Below, piece after piece: positions 28,196-36,745 of a stretch of 64,000 nucleotides of DNA. The stretch's first letter is position 1, and each line of letters opens with the position of its first letter. The notes under the pieces were generated by a model. It worked only from the letters and a program-made list of their open reading frames with translations, ran no database searches and was not told the origin of the DNA. Made by a program: the position numbers and the translations under genes. Source of the DNA: Mangrovimonas yunxiaonensis. Its GTDB lineage: Bacteria > Bacteroidota > Bacteroidia > Flavobacteriales > Flavobacteriaceae. The stretch covers positions 186,001 through 250,000 of the forward strand of contig NZ_JPFK01000005.1 of NCBI RefSeq assembly GCF_000733475.1, in the 5' to 3' direction.

Positions 28196-29386
28196 TTATG
28201 CCTGTAAAATTGCAGCAATACCAGGCAGGGTTTTTCCTTCTAGGCTTTCTAACATGGCTCCACCACCCGTACTTACGTAGCTTACTTTGTCTTCAAAACC
28301 AAATTGTTTTACAGCGGCCACCGAGTCGCCACCACCTACAAGCGAAAACGCACCATTGTTGGTCGCTTCGGCTATGGCATAGCCCAATGCAATGGTTCCT
28401 TTAGCAAAGTTTGGCAGCTCGAAAACGCCTAATGGGCCATTCCATAAAATGGTTTTAGAAGCTTTTACCACATCGGCAAACAAAGCTTCTGTTTCTGGGC
28501 CCACATCAAGCCCCATCCAACCGTTTGGAATTTCATTTACTGCACAGGTATTGGTTTGTGCTTCATTGCTAAACGCATTGGCTATTACCGCATCGACAGG
28601 CAAATGAACGGCTACATTTTTGGCTTTTGCCTTAGCTAAAATTTCGTTGGCTAAGTCTAGCTTATCATCTTCTACCAACGAATCGCCTATTTGCCCCCCT
28701 TGTGCCTTAATAAAGGTAAAGGTCATCCCGCCACCAATAATAAGGTGGTCTATTTTATCTAAAATGTTATCTATAATGGTAATCTTACTAGATACCTTGG
28801 CACCGCCAAGAATGGCACAAACGGGCTTTTCGCCTGTTTTCATAACTTTATCGATGCTCTCGATTTCTTTGGCCAGCAGGCTTCCAAAACATTTGTTGTT
28901 TGGGAAAAAATCGGCCACAACCGTTGTAGAGGCATGGGCCCGGTGTGCTGTACCAAAAGCATCGTTAACATAAACATCGCCCAGTTTTGATAGTTGCTCA
29001 GCAAACGCCCTATCGCCAGCGGTTTCTTCATCGTAAAAACGCAGGTTTTCTAAAAGCAGTATTTTTCCCGGCTGTAAATTGGCCGCCGCTGCTTCTGCCT
29101 TTTCACCTATACAATCTGAAACAAATGTAACTTCAACCCCAATAATTTCAGAAACCTTAGACACAATATGCTTTAACGAAAATGCATCCTGCACCCCTTT
29201 TGGTCGCCCTAAATGCGACATAAGCACACAGCTACCGCCATCTTCTAAAACCTTGATAATTGTAGGTTTTGCCGATTGTATTCTGGTGGCATCTGTGACC
29301 TGAAACGCCTCGTTTAACGGCACGTTAAAATCGACACGTATTAGGGCTTTCTTGTTTTCAAAATTAAAGTCGTTTATTGTTTTCAT
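28196..29386 (-). CDS. pgk: Phosphoglycerate kinase
   Basis: A 396-residue glycolytic enzyme transferring phosphate between 1,3-bisphosphoglycerate and ADP. The N-terminal substrate motif is RVDFNVPLN, followed by SHLGRPKG and [11 protein letters not shown]. The C-terminal nucleotide domain contains [19 protein letters not shown] and [12 protein letters not shown]. Full length and normal. It has its own -7 box 32 bases upstream of the ATG and is divergent from holB. Confidence 0.98.
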   Translation of the reverse strand: MKTINDFNFENKKALIRVDFNVPLNEAFQVTDATRIQSAKPTIIKVLEDGGSCVLMSHLGRPKGVQDAFSLKHIVSKVSEIIGVEVTFVSDCIGEKAEAAAANLQPGKILLLENLRFYDEETAGDRAFAEQLSKLGDVYVNDAFGTAHRAHASTTVVADFFPNNKCFGSLLAKEIESIDKVMKTGEKPVCAILGGAKVSSKITIIDNILDKIDHLIIGGGMTFTFIKAQGGQIGDSLVEDDKLDLANEILAKAKAKNVAVHLPVDAVIANAFSNEAQTNTCAVNEIPNGWMGLDVGPETEALFADVVKASKTILWNGPLGVFELPNFAKGTIALGYAIAEATNNGAFSLVGGGDSVAAVKQFGFEDKVSYVSTGGGAMLESLEGKTLPGIAAILQA

Positions 29387-29417
29387 GGGTTGGTTGATTT
29401 TTTGGTCGTAAAAAACA

Positions 29418-29425
29418 CAAAAATA
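29418..29425 (-). promoter_or_regulatory. -7 promoter element for pgk
   Basis: TATTTTTG on the minus strand matches TAnnTTTG, 31 bases before the pgk ATG. Confidence 0.6.
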
Positions 29426-29498
29426 ACCAATTAAATTACGTGAAGAAATCTGTTTTTACCGAAAACGATTTCCTCAGGCAAAGAAGCATTAAAAAACA

Positions 29499-29506
29499 TA
29501 TATTTG
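29499..29506 (+). promoter_or_regulatory. -7 promoter element for holB
   Basis: TATATTTG matches TAnnTTTG exactly and ends five or eight bases before the two candidate ATG codons. It helps set the start and implies a leaderless or very short leader. Confidence 0.55.
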
Positions 29507-29511
29507 CTACC

Positions 29512-30666
29512 ATGATGTTTCATGAAGTTATCGGGCAAGAGCATATAAAAAACCACTTAACCACAAGTGCCGACAATGGCCGCATTTCGCATGCGCAATT
29601 GTTTGTTGGACCAGAGGGTTGTGGCACATTGCCCATGGCCATTGCCTATGCGCAGTATATTTTATGCAAAAACCAAAACGGTGAAAATACCGAGGGTAAT
29701 GCCGCCTGCAACCTAAAATTTAAAAACCTCTCCCACCCCGATTTACATTTTGCCTTTCCCGTTGCTACCACCGATAAGGTGAAAAAGCATCCGGTCGCTT
29801 CTAATTTTTTAGAAGAATGGCGCGAGTTGCTAAAAGAACAGCCTTATGGTAATTTGTTTGATTGGTATAAAAAGCTTGGTATCGAGAACAAGCAAGGGCA
29901 AATTGGGGTTGATGAAGCCCAGGATATTGTAAAATCGCTGGCTCTTAAATCCTTCGAGGGCGGGTATAAGATTATGGTAATTTGGATGGCCGAAAAAATG
30001 AACACCTCTGCCGCCAACAAACTGTTAAAGCTAATTGAAGAACCGCCAGAAAAAACCATTTTTATTCTTATAGCCGAAGATGAAGAACAAATTATAAACA
30101 CCATTTTATCGCGTTGCCAAGTGCTGCATTTTCCGCCACTTGCCGAGGAGGACATTAAAAACACCCTGATTAAACAGTTTGATCTTGCCGAAACCGACGC
30201 CACTAAAATAGCGCATCAGGCTAACGGCAATTACAACAAAGCCTGCGATTTGGTATACCACGATTCTGAAGACCTTCAGTTTGAAGAATGGTTTGTGTTT
30301 TGGGTGCGTTCGGCTTTTAAAGCCAAAGGCAATAAAGCAGCCATTCACGATTTGATTTCCTGGAGCGAAACCATTGCCAAAACCGGGCGTGAAACCCAAA
30401 AACAGTTTTTACACTTTTGCCTAGATTATTTTAGGCAAGCCATGTTGTTAAATTACAATGCACCCGATTTGGTGTTTATTGAACCTAAAACCGAAGGCTT
30501 TAAACTGGAAAACTTTGCCCCTTTTGTACACGGCAACAACATTATGGACATTAGCAACGAATTGCAAGAAGCCATTTACCATATTGAGCGTAATGCCAAT
30601 GCTAAAATTGTGCTTACCGATTTATCGATAAAACTCACCCGTTTATTACACAAAAAGGCCGGCTAA
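29512..30666 (+). CDS. holB: DNA polymerase III subunit delta-prime
   Basis: A clamp-loader ATPase-fold subunit of about 384 residues. The frame is open from 29440, but family homology starts at MMFHEVIGQEHIKNHL (29512 or 29515), directly after a perfect -7 promoter box, so the shorter start is preferred. Visible features are GRISHAQLFVGPEGCGTLPMAIAYAQYI, a degenerate Walker A as in other delta-prime subunits, and the clamp-loader segment MNTSAANKLLKLIEEPPEKTIFILIAE with ILSRCQ, the SRC motif. It is convergent with the DUF4249 gene and shares a hairpin terminator with it. Confidence 0.93.
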   Translation: MMFHEVIGQEHIKNHLTTSADNGRISHAQLFVGPEGCGTLPMAIAYAQYILCKNQNGENTEGNAACNLKFKNLSHPDLHFAFPVATTDKVKKHPVASNFLEEWRELLKEQPYGNLFDWYKKLGIENKQGQIGVDEAQDIVKSLALKSFEGGYKIMVIWMAEKMNTSAANKLLKLIEEPPEKTIFILIAEDEEQIINTILSRCQVLHFPPLAEEDIKNTLIKQFDLAETDATKIAHQANGNYNKACDLVYHDSEDLQFEEWFVFWVRSAFKAKGNKAAIHDLISWSETIAKTGRETQKQFLHFCLDYFRQAMLLNYNAPDLVFIEPKTEGFKLENFAPFVHGNNIMDISNELQEAIYHIERNANAKIVLTDLSIKLTRLLHKKAG

Positions 30667-30682
30667 TTGCCAGCTTTTTTTA
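30652..30682. terminator. Bidirectional hairpin terminator between holB and the DUF4249 gene
   Basis: An imperfect stem pairs AAAAAGGCCGGC (30652-30663) with GCCAGCTTTTTT (30669-30680), with one wobble and one mismatch. It overlaps both stop codons. Confidence 0.65.
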
Positions 30683-31522
30683 TTGAAACGTATACGTTGC
30701 TTTGGCCACTTGAGTTACCCTAAAATACCCAAAGGCATAATGTTCTGGGTTGGTTAGGTTGGTGCAATTGCCTCGCAGCTGGGCCGCATTGGAACTAAAG
30801 GGATCGCCCTGACTGCCATACTGCTCTATTAAAAGGCGCATAAAGTTGTAGTAAGGTTCCGAAATGCCATAAAGACTAACATGCACCACATCGCCTGCTT
30901 GAAAAGGAGTTTCTTCGCCATCTTCATCATCGTCTTTTTCAAAAAAATCGTGTATTTCATTGCCATCGGTAAACTCATCTGAAACGTCTTCTAGGTAAGG
31001 AAACAAATCGCCCACAACATCATATTTTATTAAATAGAAATTTTCAACATTTGCTGGATCATCAAAATAGAGGTTAAGCTCCAGCAATTCATCATCAAAA
31101 CCGCCTTCGGTACTTTGCGTTATGGTATTAATATTTGAAACCGACATGAGGGTTTCTGTGGCTTGGTAGGTTTCGTTATTATAAACCACTTCCAGATGAT
31201 ACGTATGGTTTAAAAGGGGCACAAAATTGGTGGTAGTGTACGTTCCATCGTTTTGGTCGGTAAATGGAAATACCTCGCCAGTATTGCTGTTCGTTACGGT
31301 TACCATCGCCCCTGTTACCGCGGTGTTTTGCTGGGTTTCGAAATAAGGTGTAGAACGGCTTAACATAATGGTTTGTTCGTTTCCTACAGTGCCTTTTTCC
31401 CAATCTAAAGAAGCTTCTATAACCAAACGCGACTGTGCTGTTGGCACATCGACATCTATAGGGTCTTCACAAGAGGTAAACAGTATGCTAAGGATTAAAA
31501 TTACTAGGCTATATCGTGTCAT
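30680..31522 (-). CDS. DUF4249 outer-membrane lipoprotein, partner of the TonB receptor
   Basis: A 280-residue lipoprotein. The signal MTRYSLVILILSILFTSCEDPIDVD has the lipobox cysteine near residue 18 and the CEDPIDVD start typical of DUF4249. An immunoglobulin-like N-terminal part (AMVTVTNSNTGEVFPFTDQNDGTYTT) is followed by the C-terminal DUF4249 body. An acidic insert around residues 193-206 (EKDDDEDGEE) stands out and could bind a metal ion. It is encoded four bases after a TonB-dependent receptor, the usual pairing for this family. By analogy with SusD-like lids it may help capture a substrate, but no substrate is known. Confidence 0.82.
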   Translation of the reverse strand: MTRYSLVILILSILFTSCEDPIDVDVPTAQSRLVIEASLDWEKGTVGNEQTIMLSRSTPYFETQQNTAVTGAMVTVTNSNTGEVFPFTDQNDGTYTTTNFVPLLNHTYHLEVVYNNETYQATETLMSVSNINTITQSTEGGFDDELLELNLYFDDPANVENFYLIKYDVVGDLFPYLEDVSDEFTDGNEIHDFFEKDDDEDGEETPFQAGDVVHVSLYGISEPYYNFMRLLIEQYGSQGDPFSSNAAQLRGNCTNLTNPEHYAFGYFRVTQVAKATYTFQ

Positions 31523-31526
31523 GTGT

Positions 31527-33902
31527 TTAAAATTTAAAGTTATACGTTACCGAAGGAATGATGCCAAAAATGGAAATTCTCGTGGCTTCGTTTAGGCCGG
31601 TTTCTCTATTTTGATTAAAGCTAATGGAGGCGGCATTTTTGCGGTTATAAGCATTGTAAATGCCAAACACCCATTCCGATTTCCAGCGTTTACTTTCATG
31701 TTTCTTAGGCGTAAATGTTGCTGAAATATCTAGTCTGTGGTAAGCGGGTAAACGGTCTTCGTTTCTGTTAGAATAAGTAGCTACCGAAAGCCCCTCGTAA
31801 GTGTATTGTCCATTAGGATAGGTTACCGGACGCCCGGTTTGAAATACAAAATTAGTGCTAAAGCGCCATTTGTCATTTAAGGTATAAGCGCCCGTTAACG
31901 AGACGTCATGAGTGCGATCGTAAGCCGTGTTATACCAATCGCCATTATTAATACCTGGCCCACCAGCATTGCCACCTAAAGCCCGTTGTTCAGATTTTGA
32001 CAACGTATAGGCCAGCCAACCGGTAAATTTGCCCTTGTTCTTTCTAACCAACACTTCTAAGCCATAGGCTCTGGCCTCGCCATTTAAAATTTCGGTTTCT
32101 ATGTTGTTATTGCCTATTAAGCTGGATCCATCAATATAATCTATTCTATTGTCAACATGCTTGTAGTAGGTTTCCAGCTCTAAAGCAAAGGTGTTGTCTT
32201 TAATTTTTTTGTAATAGCCTAAAGCCACTTGATTGGATATTTGCGGTTTTATGTACTCGCCACTTGGGGTCCAAACATCTAAAGGGGTTGCCGACGATGT
32301 GTTGGACAATAAATGCAAATACTGCGTTGATTTTGTATAGCTCGCTTTAACCGAAGACGTTTGGTTTAATTGGTACGACAGCCCCAAACGCGGCTCGAGA
32401 TGAGCAAAGGTTTTTATGCTTTTGCTTTTGCTGAAATAGGTTTCGCCTACTGCTTCTCCACGTTCGTAAATCGCTAAATCACTATTGTAAACAACCGGCT
32501 GATTGTTTGCATAATGGGTCATGTTTTGCCCACCAAGCCTAGAAAACACACTGTACCTTAGCCCGTAATTAAGGGTTAATTTATTTGAAATTTCATGCTC
32601 TGCACTTGCGTATGCCGCACCTTCAAACGCGCGTTTTTCATCTAATTTTAAGGCGTTAATTGCCGACGTTTCCGACGCTGGTTTTACTTCACCAGGATTC
32701 ACATTATAGGTTAAACCGCTTATGCCAAAATCGAGGGTAAGGTTGTTGTTTACGTAATAACCCAAATCGTATTTAAGGTTAAAATTGGTGATGTCTGCCG
32801 TCCAATCCAGTTCAATAAAATCCAGCAAAATTTGATAGTCGTATTTGCTGTAAATAAGCGACAGGTTAGAGAATAGTTTATCGTTAAACACATGGTTCCA
32901 ACGCAGATTTCCTGTAGCATTTCCGTAATTGTTTTCTATAATTTTAGAGAGGTTGAACACATCGCGCCCAAAATAACCCGACAGGTAGAGTCGGTTGTTT
33001 TGGTTAAGGGTATAATTGGTTTTTAGATTAAGGTCGTAAAACGAGATTTTATCGTCTTTTACGTCTTCAATTAACGGCATAAACAAGTGCGCATACGAGG
33101 CCCTACCAGCAACCAAAAACGAGCCTTTATCGTTAAATAATGGCGCTTCTGCCGCCAACCTACTTGAAATTAATCCGACGCCCCCATTAAGTTGAAAGGC
33201 CTTGCTGTTTCCATCCTTTTGGCGCACATCTAAAACCGAAGATACACGACCGCCATATTTTGCCGGAATATCGCCTTTATACAAGTTGATGTTTTTTATG
33301 GCATCGGCATTAAATACCGAGAAAAAACCAAAGAAATGCGAGGTGTTGTAAATTATGGCCTCGTCTAAGAGCACTAGGTTTTGGTCGGCTGCGCCGCCGC
33401 GCACATGAAACCCTGCCGAGCCCTCGCCATTGTTGGTCACACCGGGAAGCAATTGAATGGATTTAACCACATCGACCTCCCCTAAAACCGCTGGCATTTC
33501 CTTAATGGTTTTAGCATTTAGCTTAGACACGCTCATTTGTGGCTTTCTAATGTTAGCCATTTCGGGTTCTTCTGCCGTGATAACCACTTCATCCAATGCT
33601 GTTGAGGAAGGGTTTAGTTCTATATCGATATTTTGGTCTTTATCTAATGTTAAGTTTTGCGAATAAGCGCCATACCCAACGTAAGAAATTACTAAGGTAT
33701 AGGTACCTTTTGGGGCTGTTAACGAGAAAAACCCATATTCGTTGGTAATGGTACCAAAGCTGGTATCCTTTAAATATACTGTAGCCCCCAAAAGTGTTTC
33801 GCCATTGTTTAGGTCTTTTATGGTGCCACTAATACTAAACTTTTCTTGAGCCTGGCAAAACAAGCCTACAAACAAGAAAAAGATTATCTGTACATGTTTC
33901 AT
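31527..33902 (-). CDS. TonB-dependent outer-membrane receptor with carboxypeptidase-regulatory-like N-terminal domain
   Basis: A 791-residue receptor. A signal peptide (about residues 1-18) is followed by a carboxypeptidase-regulatory-like domain (about 22-105, ISGTIKDLNNGETLLGATVYL), then a plug domain (about 125-230; VKSIQLLPGVTNNGEGSAGFHVRGG) and a beta-barrel ending in aromatic F-K-F. It lacks the SusC-specific region, and its partner is a DUF4249 lipoprotein rather than SusD. It should import a ligand using TonB energy, but the ligand cannot be inferred. A membrane LytTR regulator lies upstream, with two direct repeats in the gap, suggesting control by that protein. Confidence 0.92.
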   Translation of the reverse strand: MKHVQIIFFLFVGLFCQAQEKFSISGTIKDLNNGETLLGATVYLKDTSFGTITNEYGFFSLTAPKGTYTLVISYVGYGAYSQNLTLDKDQNIDIELNPSSTALDEVVITAEEPEMANIRKPQMSVSKLNAKTIKEMPAVLGEVDVVKSIQLLPGVTNNGEGSAGFHVRGGAADQNLVLLDEAIIYNTSHFFGFFSVFNADAIKNINLYKGDIPAKYGGRVSSVLDVRQKDGNSKAFQLNGGVGLISSRLAAEAPLFNDKGSFLVAGRASYAHLFMPLIEDVKDDKISFYDLNLKTNYTLNQNNRLYLSGYFGRDVFNLSKIIENNYGNATGNLRWNHVFNDKLFSNLSLIYSKYDYQILLDFIELDWTADITNFNLKYDLGYYVNNNLTLDFGISGLTYNVNPGEVKPASETSAINALKLDEKRAFEGAAYASAEHEISNKLTLNYGLRYSVFSRLGGQNMTHYANNQPVVYNSDLAIYERGEAVGETYFSKSKSIKTFAHLEPRLGLSYQLNQTSSVKASYTKSTQYLHLLSNTSSATPLDVWTPSGEYIKPQISNQVALGYYKKIKDNTFALELETYYKHVDNRIDYIDGSSLIGNNNIETEILNGEARAYGLEVLVRKNKGKFTGWLAYTLSKSEQRALGGNAGGPGINNGDWYNTAYDRTHDVSLTGAYTLNDKWRFSTNFVFQTGRPVTYPNGQYTYEGLSVATYSNRNEDRLPAYHRLDISATFTPKKHESKRWKSEWVFGIYNAYNRKNAASISFNQNRETGLNEATRISIFGIIPSVTYNFKF

Positions 33903-34027
33903 TACTTATTCTTCTTTTTTTGGTTGATAAAATTAAGCCTTTAAATTGGTTAAAACCGTCTTTAAAGCCCATGGTTTGTTAACGCAAAATAATTTCAAAT
34001 ATTAATGAAACTCCCCCGTTTTACAGG

Positions 34028-34065
34028 TTTTGGAGTAAAACACCCGCTTTTTGGAGTGAAATGCC
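34028..34065. promoter_or_regulatory. Pair of imperfect direct repeats, candidate LytTR operator
   Basis: TTTTGGAGTAAAACACC (34028-34044) and TTTTGGAGTGAAATGCC (34049-34065) repeat with a 21-base period, two helical turns. LytTR-domain regulators typically bind two direct repeats at about this spacing. The pair lies directly between a LytTR regulator gene and the TonB receptor gene it could control. Confidence 0.5.
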
Positions 34066-34066
34066 A

Positions 34067-34960
34067 CTAATGGTTAAGCGCCTGCTTGATCTTTTCTAAA
34101 AAAGACTTGGAAACCGGAATGTTTACATCGTCAGGACTTGTATTGAGTGCTAAAAATGTTTTCCCGTTTTTTCGTACCAAACGCTTCACATGAATTAGGT
34201 TTACCGCAAACGATCTATGGCTTTGTTTAATGGGCATGCCATTGGTTTGTGCCAACACATGTTTTAGCCGATTACGAACAATATGTTTTTTTAGGGTATT
34301 GCTTTTTATAAAATGCACAACAACATATTGGTTGCTAGATTCGATATACAACAACTGGTTTACAGGCAAAGCTAACTCTAACTGCTTGTTTTCATCTAAT
34401 AAATTAAGCGTGTCCTGCTGTTGGGTGTTATGGTACTTATGCTTAAATGTAAGCCGTTGCTCATCTAAATCTTTAACTTCTGTTTGTAACCTTTTAATAG
34501 CCACATAAATAACACTTCCTAAAAACGGAAAAATCAAGATCATTAATAGTTTTGGGTACATTTTTAATTGAAACCAGAGATTCAATTCCTTTTCAAAATC
34601 ATTTCCTAGGTCTGGCACAATAAAAGACATTCCAAAATTTACAAGCAACAAAATCAATGCCTCAAACAACAGCCAAACAACGTATTTTTTAACACTAATA
34701 CCCTGAATATCAAATACTTTCCTAAAATAAAATTGCGATAGCGATAACGCAATAAACGTGCTTAAGGCAATCGAAAAGAAGAATAAAAACTTATGAAGCA
34801 AGGGGTTGTCTGGACTTTCTATTTCGGCTGCCAATCCGTAAGGCTGAAAAATAAGAAGAAACAACTGGGCAAATACAATGGTACTTACAATATAGAGCCA
34901 TCTGCTTTTTGGAGCGTCTAGGTAGTTAAAGGACTGTTTTAAATGTTGGCGTATTTGCAT
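34067..34960 (-). CDS. Membrane-bound LytTR-family transcriptional regulator
   Basis: A 297-residue protein with four membrane helices (about residues 22-44, 57-79, 93-115 and 135-155), a short coiled-coil linker and a C-terminal LytTR DNA-binding domain (about 198-296, with LLYIESSNQYVVVHF and MPIKQSHRSFAVNLIHVKRLVRKNGKTF). There is no receiver domain, so it is not a classical two-component regulator; the membrane part may sense an envelope signal directly. It is read toward the TonB receptor gene. A terminator for the upstream Skp-like gene separates it from that gene. Confidence 0.9.
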   Translation of the reverse strand: MQIRQHLKQSFNYLDAPKSRWLYIVSTIVFAQLFLLIFQPYGLAAEIESPDNPLLHKFLFFFSIALSTFIALSLSQFYFRKVFDIQGISVKKYVVWLLFEALILLLVNFGMSFIVPDLGNDFEKELNLWFQLKMYPKLLMILIFPFLGSVIYVAIKRLQTEVKDLDEQRLTFKHKYHNTQQQDTLNLLDENKQLELALPVNQLLYIESSNQYVVVHFIKSNTLKKHIVRNRLKHVLAQTNGMPIKQSHRSFAVNLIHVKRLVRKNGKTFLALNTSPDDVNIPVSKSFLEKIKQALNH

Positions 34961-34979
34961 ACTTTAGTTAAGTTGTTAG

Positions 34980-35012
34980 AAAAAAAAAGCTAGATGGCAT
35001 GCCATCTAGCTT
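34980..35012 (-). terminator. Intrinsic terminator of the Skp-like gene
   Basis: A perfect palindrome AGCTAGATGGC/GCCATCTAGCT (34988-35011), followed on the minus strand by a run of T. Confidence 0.88.
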
Positions 35013-35034
35013 TTAAAACGTTTAAAGAACCAAC

Positions 35035-35550
35035 TTATTTTTTTGCACTGTATGCATTGTTAAGTTCTTCTAAAATGGTTTTTGTTAAATCGTTTTCATC
35101 TTGCCCAAACATCACGCTTCCGCCTTCGTTACTTCCCAATATGTACGTATAGCCGTGTTTTTGACCGTAAGACTTTACATAGGTTTTTACTTTAGAAATT
35201 AAAGAATCTATTTCTGTTTGGCTTTGTTGTTGAATTTGTTGTTCTTCAAATTGAATTTTTTGCTGAAGCATTTGTTGTTTTTTACCAAGTGCTTCATACT
35301 GCTCCTGTGCTTGCTTTTGTGACAGTTTTGAAGCATTTACTTGAAATTCCTGAGCTTCTAACTGAAAAGCCTTACTAATGCTATCTGTTCGTTTTTGAAA
35401 AGCATTAATTTTCGTTTGAAACTTTTTTTCGATATCAATCTTTTCTTGATATTCATTAATTAAAGAACCGTTGTCTACAAAACCTATTTTTTGTTGCTGA
35501 CAAGATGTAAACAACAAAGCAAATAACGCTAACGCTAAAGTGTATTTCAT
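35035..35550 (-). CDS. Skp/OmpH-family periplasmic chaperone
   Basis: A 171-residue exported protein from the ATG at 35550 (MKYTLALALFALLFTSCQQQ). This start gives a clean lipoprotein-like signal with a cysteine at about residue 17. The rest is a long alpha-helical coiled coil rich in Q, K and E, ending in VKTYVKSYGQKHGYTYILGSNEGGSVMF, as in OmpH/Skp proteins that hold unfolded outer-membrane proteins. The lipobox differs from soluble E. coli Skp and suggests membrane anchoring. It has its own -7 box and its own hairpin terminator, so it is probably monocistronic. Confidence 0.85.
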   Translation of the reverse strand: MKYTLALALFALLFTSCQQQKIGFVDNGSLINEYQEKIDIEKKFQTKINAFQKRTDSISKAFQLEAQEFQVNASKLSQKQAQEQYEALGKKQQMLQQKIQFEEQQIQQQSQTEIDSLISKVKTYVKSYGQKHGYTYILGSNEGGSVMFGQDENDLTKTILEELNNAYSAKK

Positions 35551-35571
35551 TTTATGTGAATTTAATTTCTG

Positions 35572-35579
35572 CAAATGTA
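35572..35579 (-). promoter_or_regulatory. -7 promoter element for the Skp-like gene
   Basis: TACATTTG on the minus strand matches TAnnTTTG, 21 bases before the chosen ATG. Confidence 0.65.
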
Positions 35580-35730
35580 CTAAAGTTGTTGTGCGAAAAA
35601 CCTAAAAAATATAGTATTAATAAAAATTATAAAGCGCTTAAAAGTTATAACTGATATTTATTAAAATTGGACTTAAATAACAAGGTTTAAAGCATAAAAA
35701 GAAAACAGCAAAGGCTTGGCTTACCCTAAA

Positions 35731-35760
35731 GGCTTAAAAACGCTTAAATCGCCTTAAAAC
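35731..35760. repeat. Three 10-bp direct repeats containing CTTAAA
   Basis: CTTAAA occurs at 35733, 35743 and 35753, exactly one helical turn apart, within three consecutive similar decamers. They lie in the 215-bp gap between the methyltransferase and Skp-like genes, which otherwise holds only the Skp promoter. Confidence 0.5.
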
Positions 35761-35765
35761 AGGTT

Positions 35766-36617
35766 TTAGTCCTTTTTTAGGACATAAATTAACGAAGAAT
35801 ACTCTCCAGAACGTTTTGCCTTGATGTTTGACAGCAAACCTACCCAAAAAGCTTTTATTGGATTCTTTGTTCCTGTTTTATATTGTTCGGATAATAAGCT
35901 CACATAAAACGCATCGAATTTCATTGGTAAGGTTTTTTCAACCTTTAGGTGTTCTTTTGAAAAAAGTTTAGAAATTGCTGTTTGCGAAAAATGCCAAAGG
36001 TGTCTTGGCACATCAAAAGCAGCCCAAAAGTTTTTATAATGGGTTGCATCGTAACTTTTAAAATTAGGAACCGCTACCACAATCCTACCGCTTGGTTTTA
36101 ACAATTGGCTTAGCGTTTTTATTTGCGTGTGCAAATCTGGTAAATGTTCCAACACATGCCAAAGTGTAATAACATCGAAAGATCCTTTTTCAAATTTTTG
36201 CAAGGCATCGACATCAAATACCCGATGGTTGTTTTTTTCGTTAGCCATTGTTCTTGCCTTAGCATTTGGCTCTATCCCGTATATGCTCCAACCGCCGTTT
36301 TTGGCTGTTTGTAAAAAATCGCCTGTTCCGCAACCAACATCCAAAAGTGTTTTCTCGGAAACCGGAAACGAATTAATTAGCTTTAGTTTTTGCTTTAAAG
36401 CAATGCCTTTAATAAAGTGGTAAACTTTTTCGAATAGATTGCGCTTAGAATCGGTGTGCGAAATATAATCTTCGCTCTTATAATATTCAGACAGTTTTTC
36501 GCCTTCGGGCTTGGGGTGTGTTTCCAACAATTCTAAATCTGAATGATACCTTAATTGGAACATCTCTCCAGAAACCGAATGGTCTTTTACTTCTAAAACT
36601 AGGTTTGATTCGTTCAT
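35766..36617 (-). CDS. Class I SAM-dependent methyltransferase
   Basis: A protein of about 283 residues from the ATG at 36617 (MNESNLVLEVKDHSVSGEMF). A longer frame exists upstream but has no homology-like content and would run into the parS-like site. The SAM-binding motif I is LLDVGCGTGDFL, followed by IYGIEPN (motif II region), DVITLWHVLEHLPD and RIVVAVPNFKSYDATHYKNFWAAFDVPRHLWHF. That C-terminal pattern is common in methyltransferases of cell-surface or secondary metabolism. Substrate unknown. It lies downstream of mnmG on the same strand, 128 bases away. Confidence 0.88.
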   Translation of the reverse strand: MNESNLVLEVKDHSVSGEMFQLRYHSDLELLETHPKPEGEKLSEYYKSEDYISHTDSKRNLFEKVYHFIKGIALKQKLKLINSFPVSEKTLLDVGCGTGDFLQTAKNGGWSIYGIEPNAKARTMANEKNNHRVFDVDALQKFEKGSFDVITLWHVLEHLPDLHTQIKTLSQLLKPSGRIVVAVPNFKSYDATHYKNFWAAFDVPRHLWHFSQTAISKLFSKEHLKVEKTLPMKFDAFYVSLLSEQYKTGTKNPIKAFWVGLLSNIKAKRSGEYSSLIYVLKKD

Positions 36618-36720
36618 AAAAAACAATAAATGTGCAGCTGCAAAAAGGCCTACAAACTCTTTTATAACTCTTGATCTTTCAATGCGACTAAAGGTGGTTC
36701 CTGTTTTAAAAAAAAATAAC

Positions 36721-36736
36721 TGTTCCACGTGGAACG
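36721..36736. promoter_or_regulatory. parS-like ParB-binding site (15 of 16 in palindromic form)
   Basis: TGTTCCACGTGGAACG contains the perfect palindrome GTTCCACGTGGAAC (36722-36735) with the parS core CCACGTGG. It differs from the symmetric consensus TGTTCCACGTGGAACA only in the last base. It lies just beyond the mnmG stop codon, 1.9 kb from a perfect parS. Confidence 0.72.
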
Positions 36737-36745
36737 CTCGTAACC

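Noticed and set aside
28198-28973. Plus-strand frames opposite pgk
   Set aside because: Shadows of the conserved pgk coding frame; the protein sequences are not recognisable.
36618-36728. Longer N-terminus of the methyltransferase (start at 36728)
   Set aside because: The extra residues are not methyltransferase-like and would run into the parS-like site; the ATG at 36617 is preferred.
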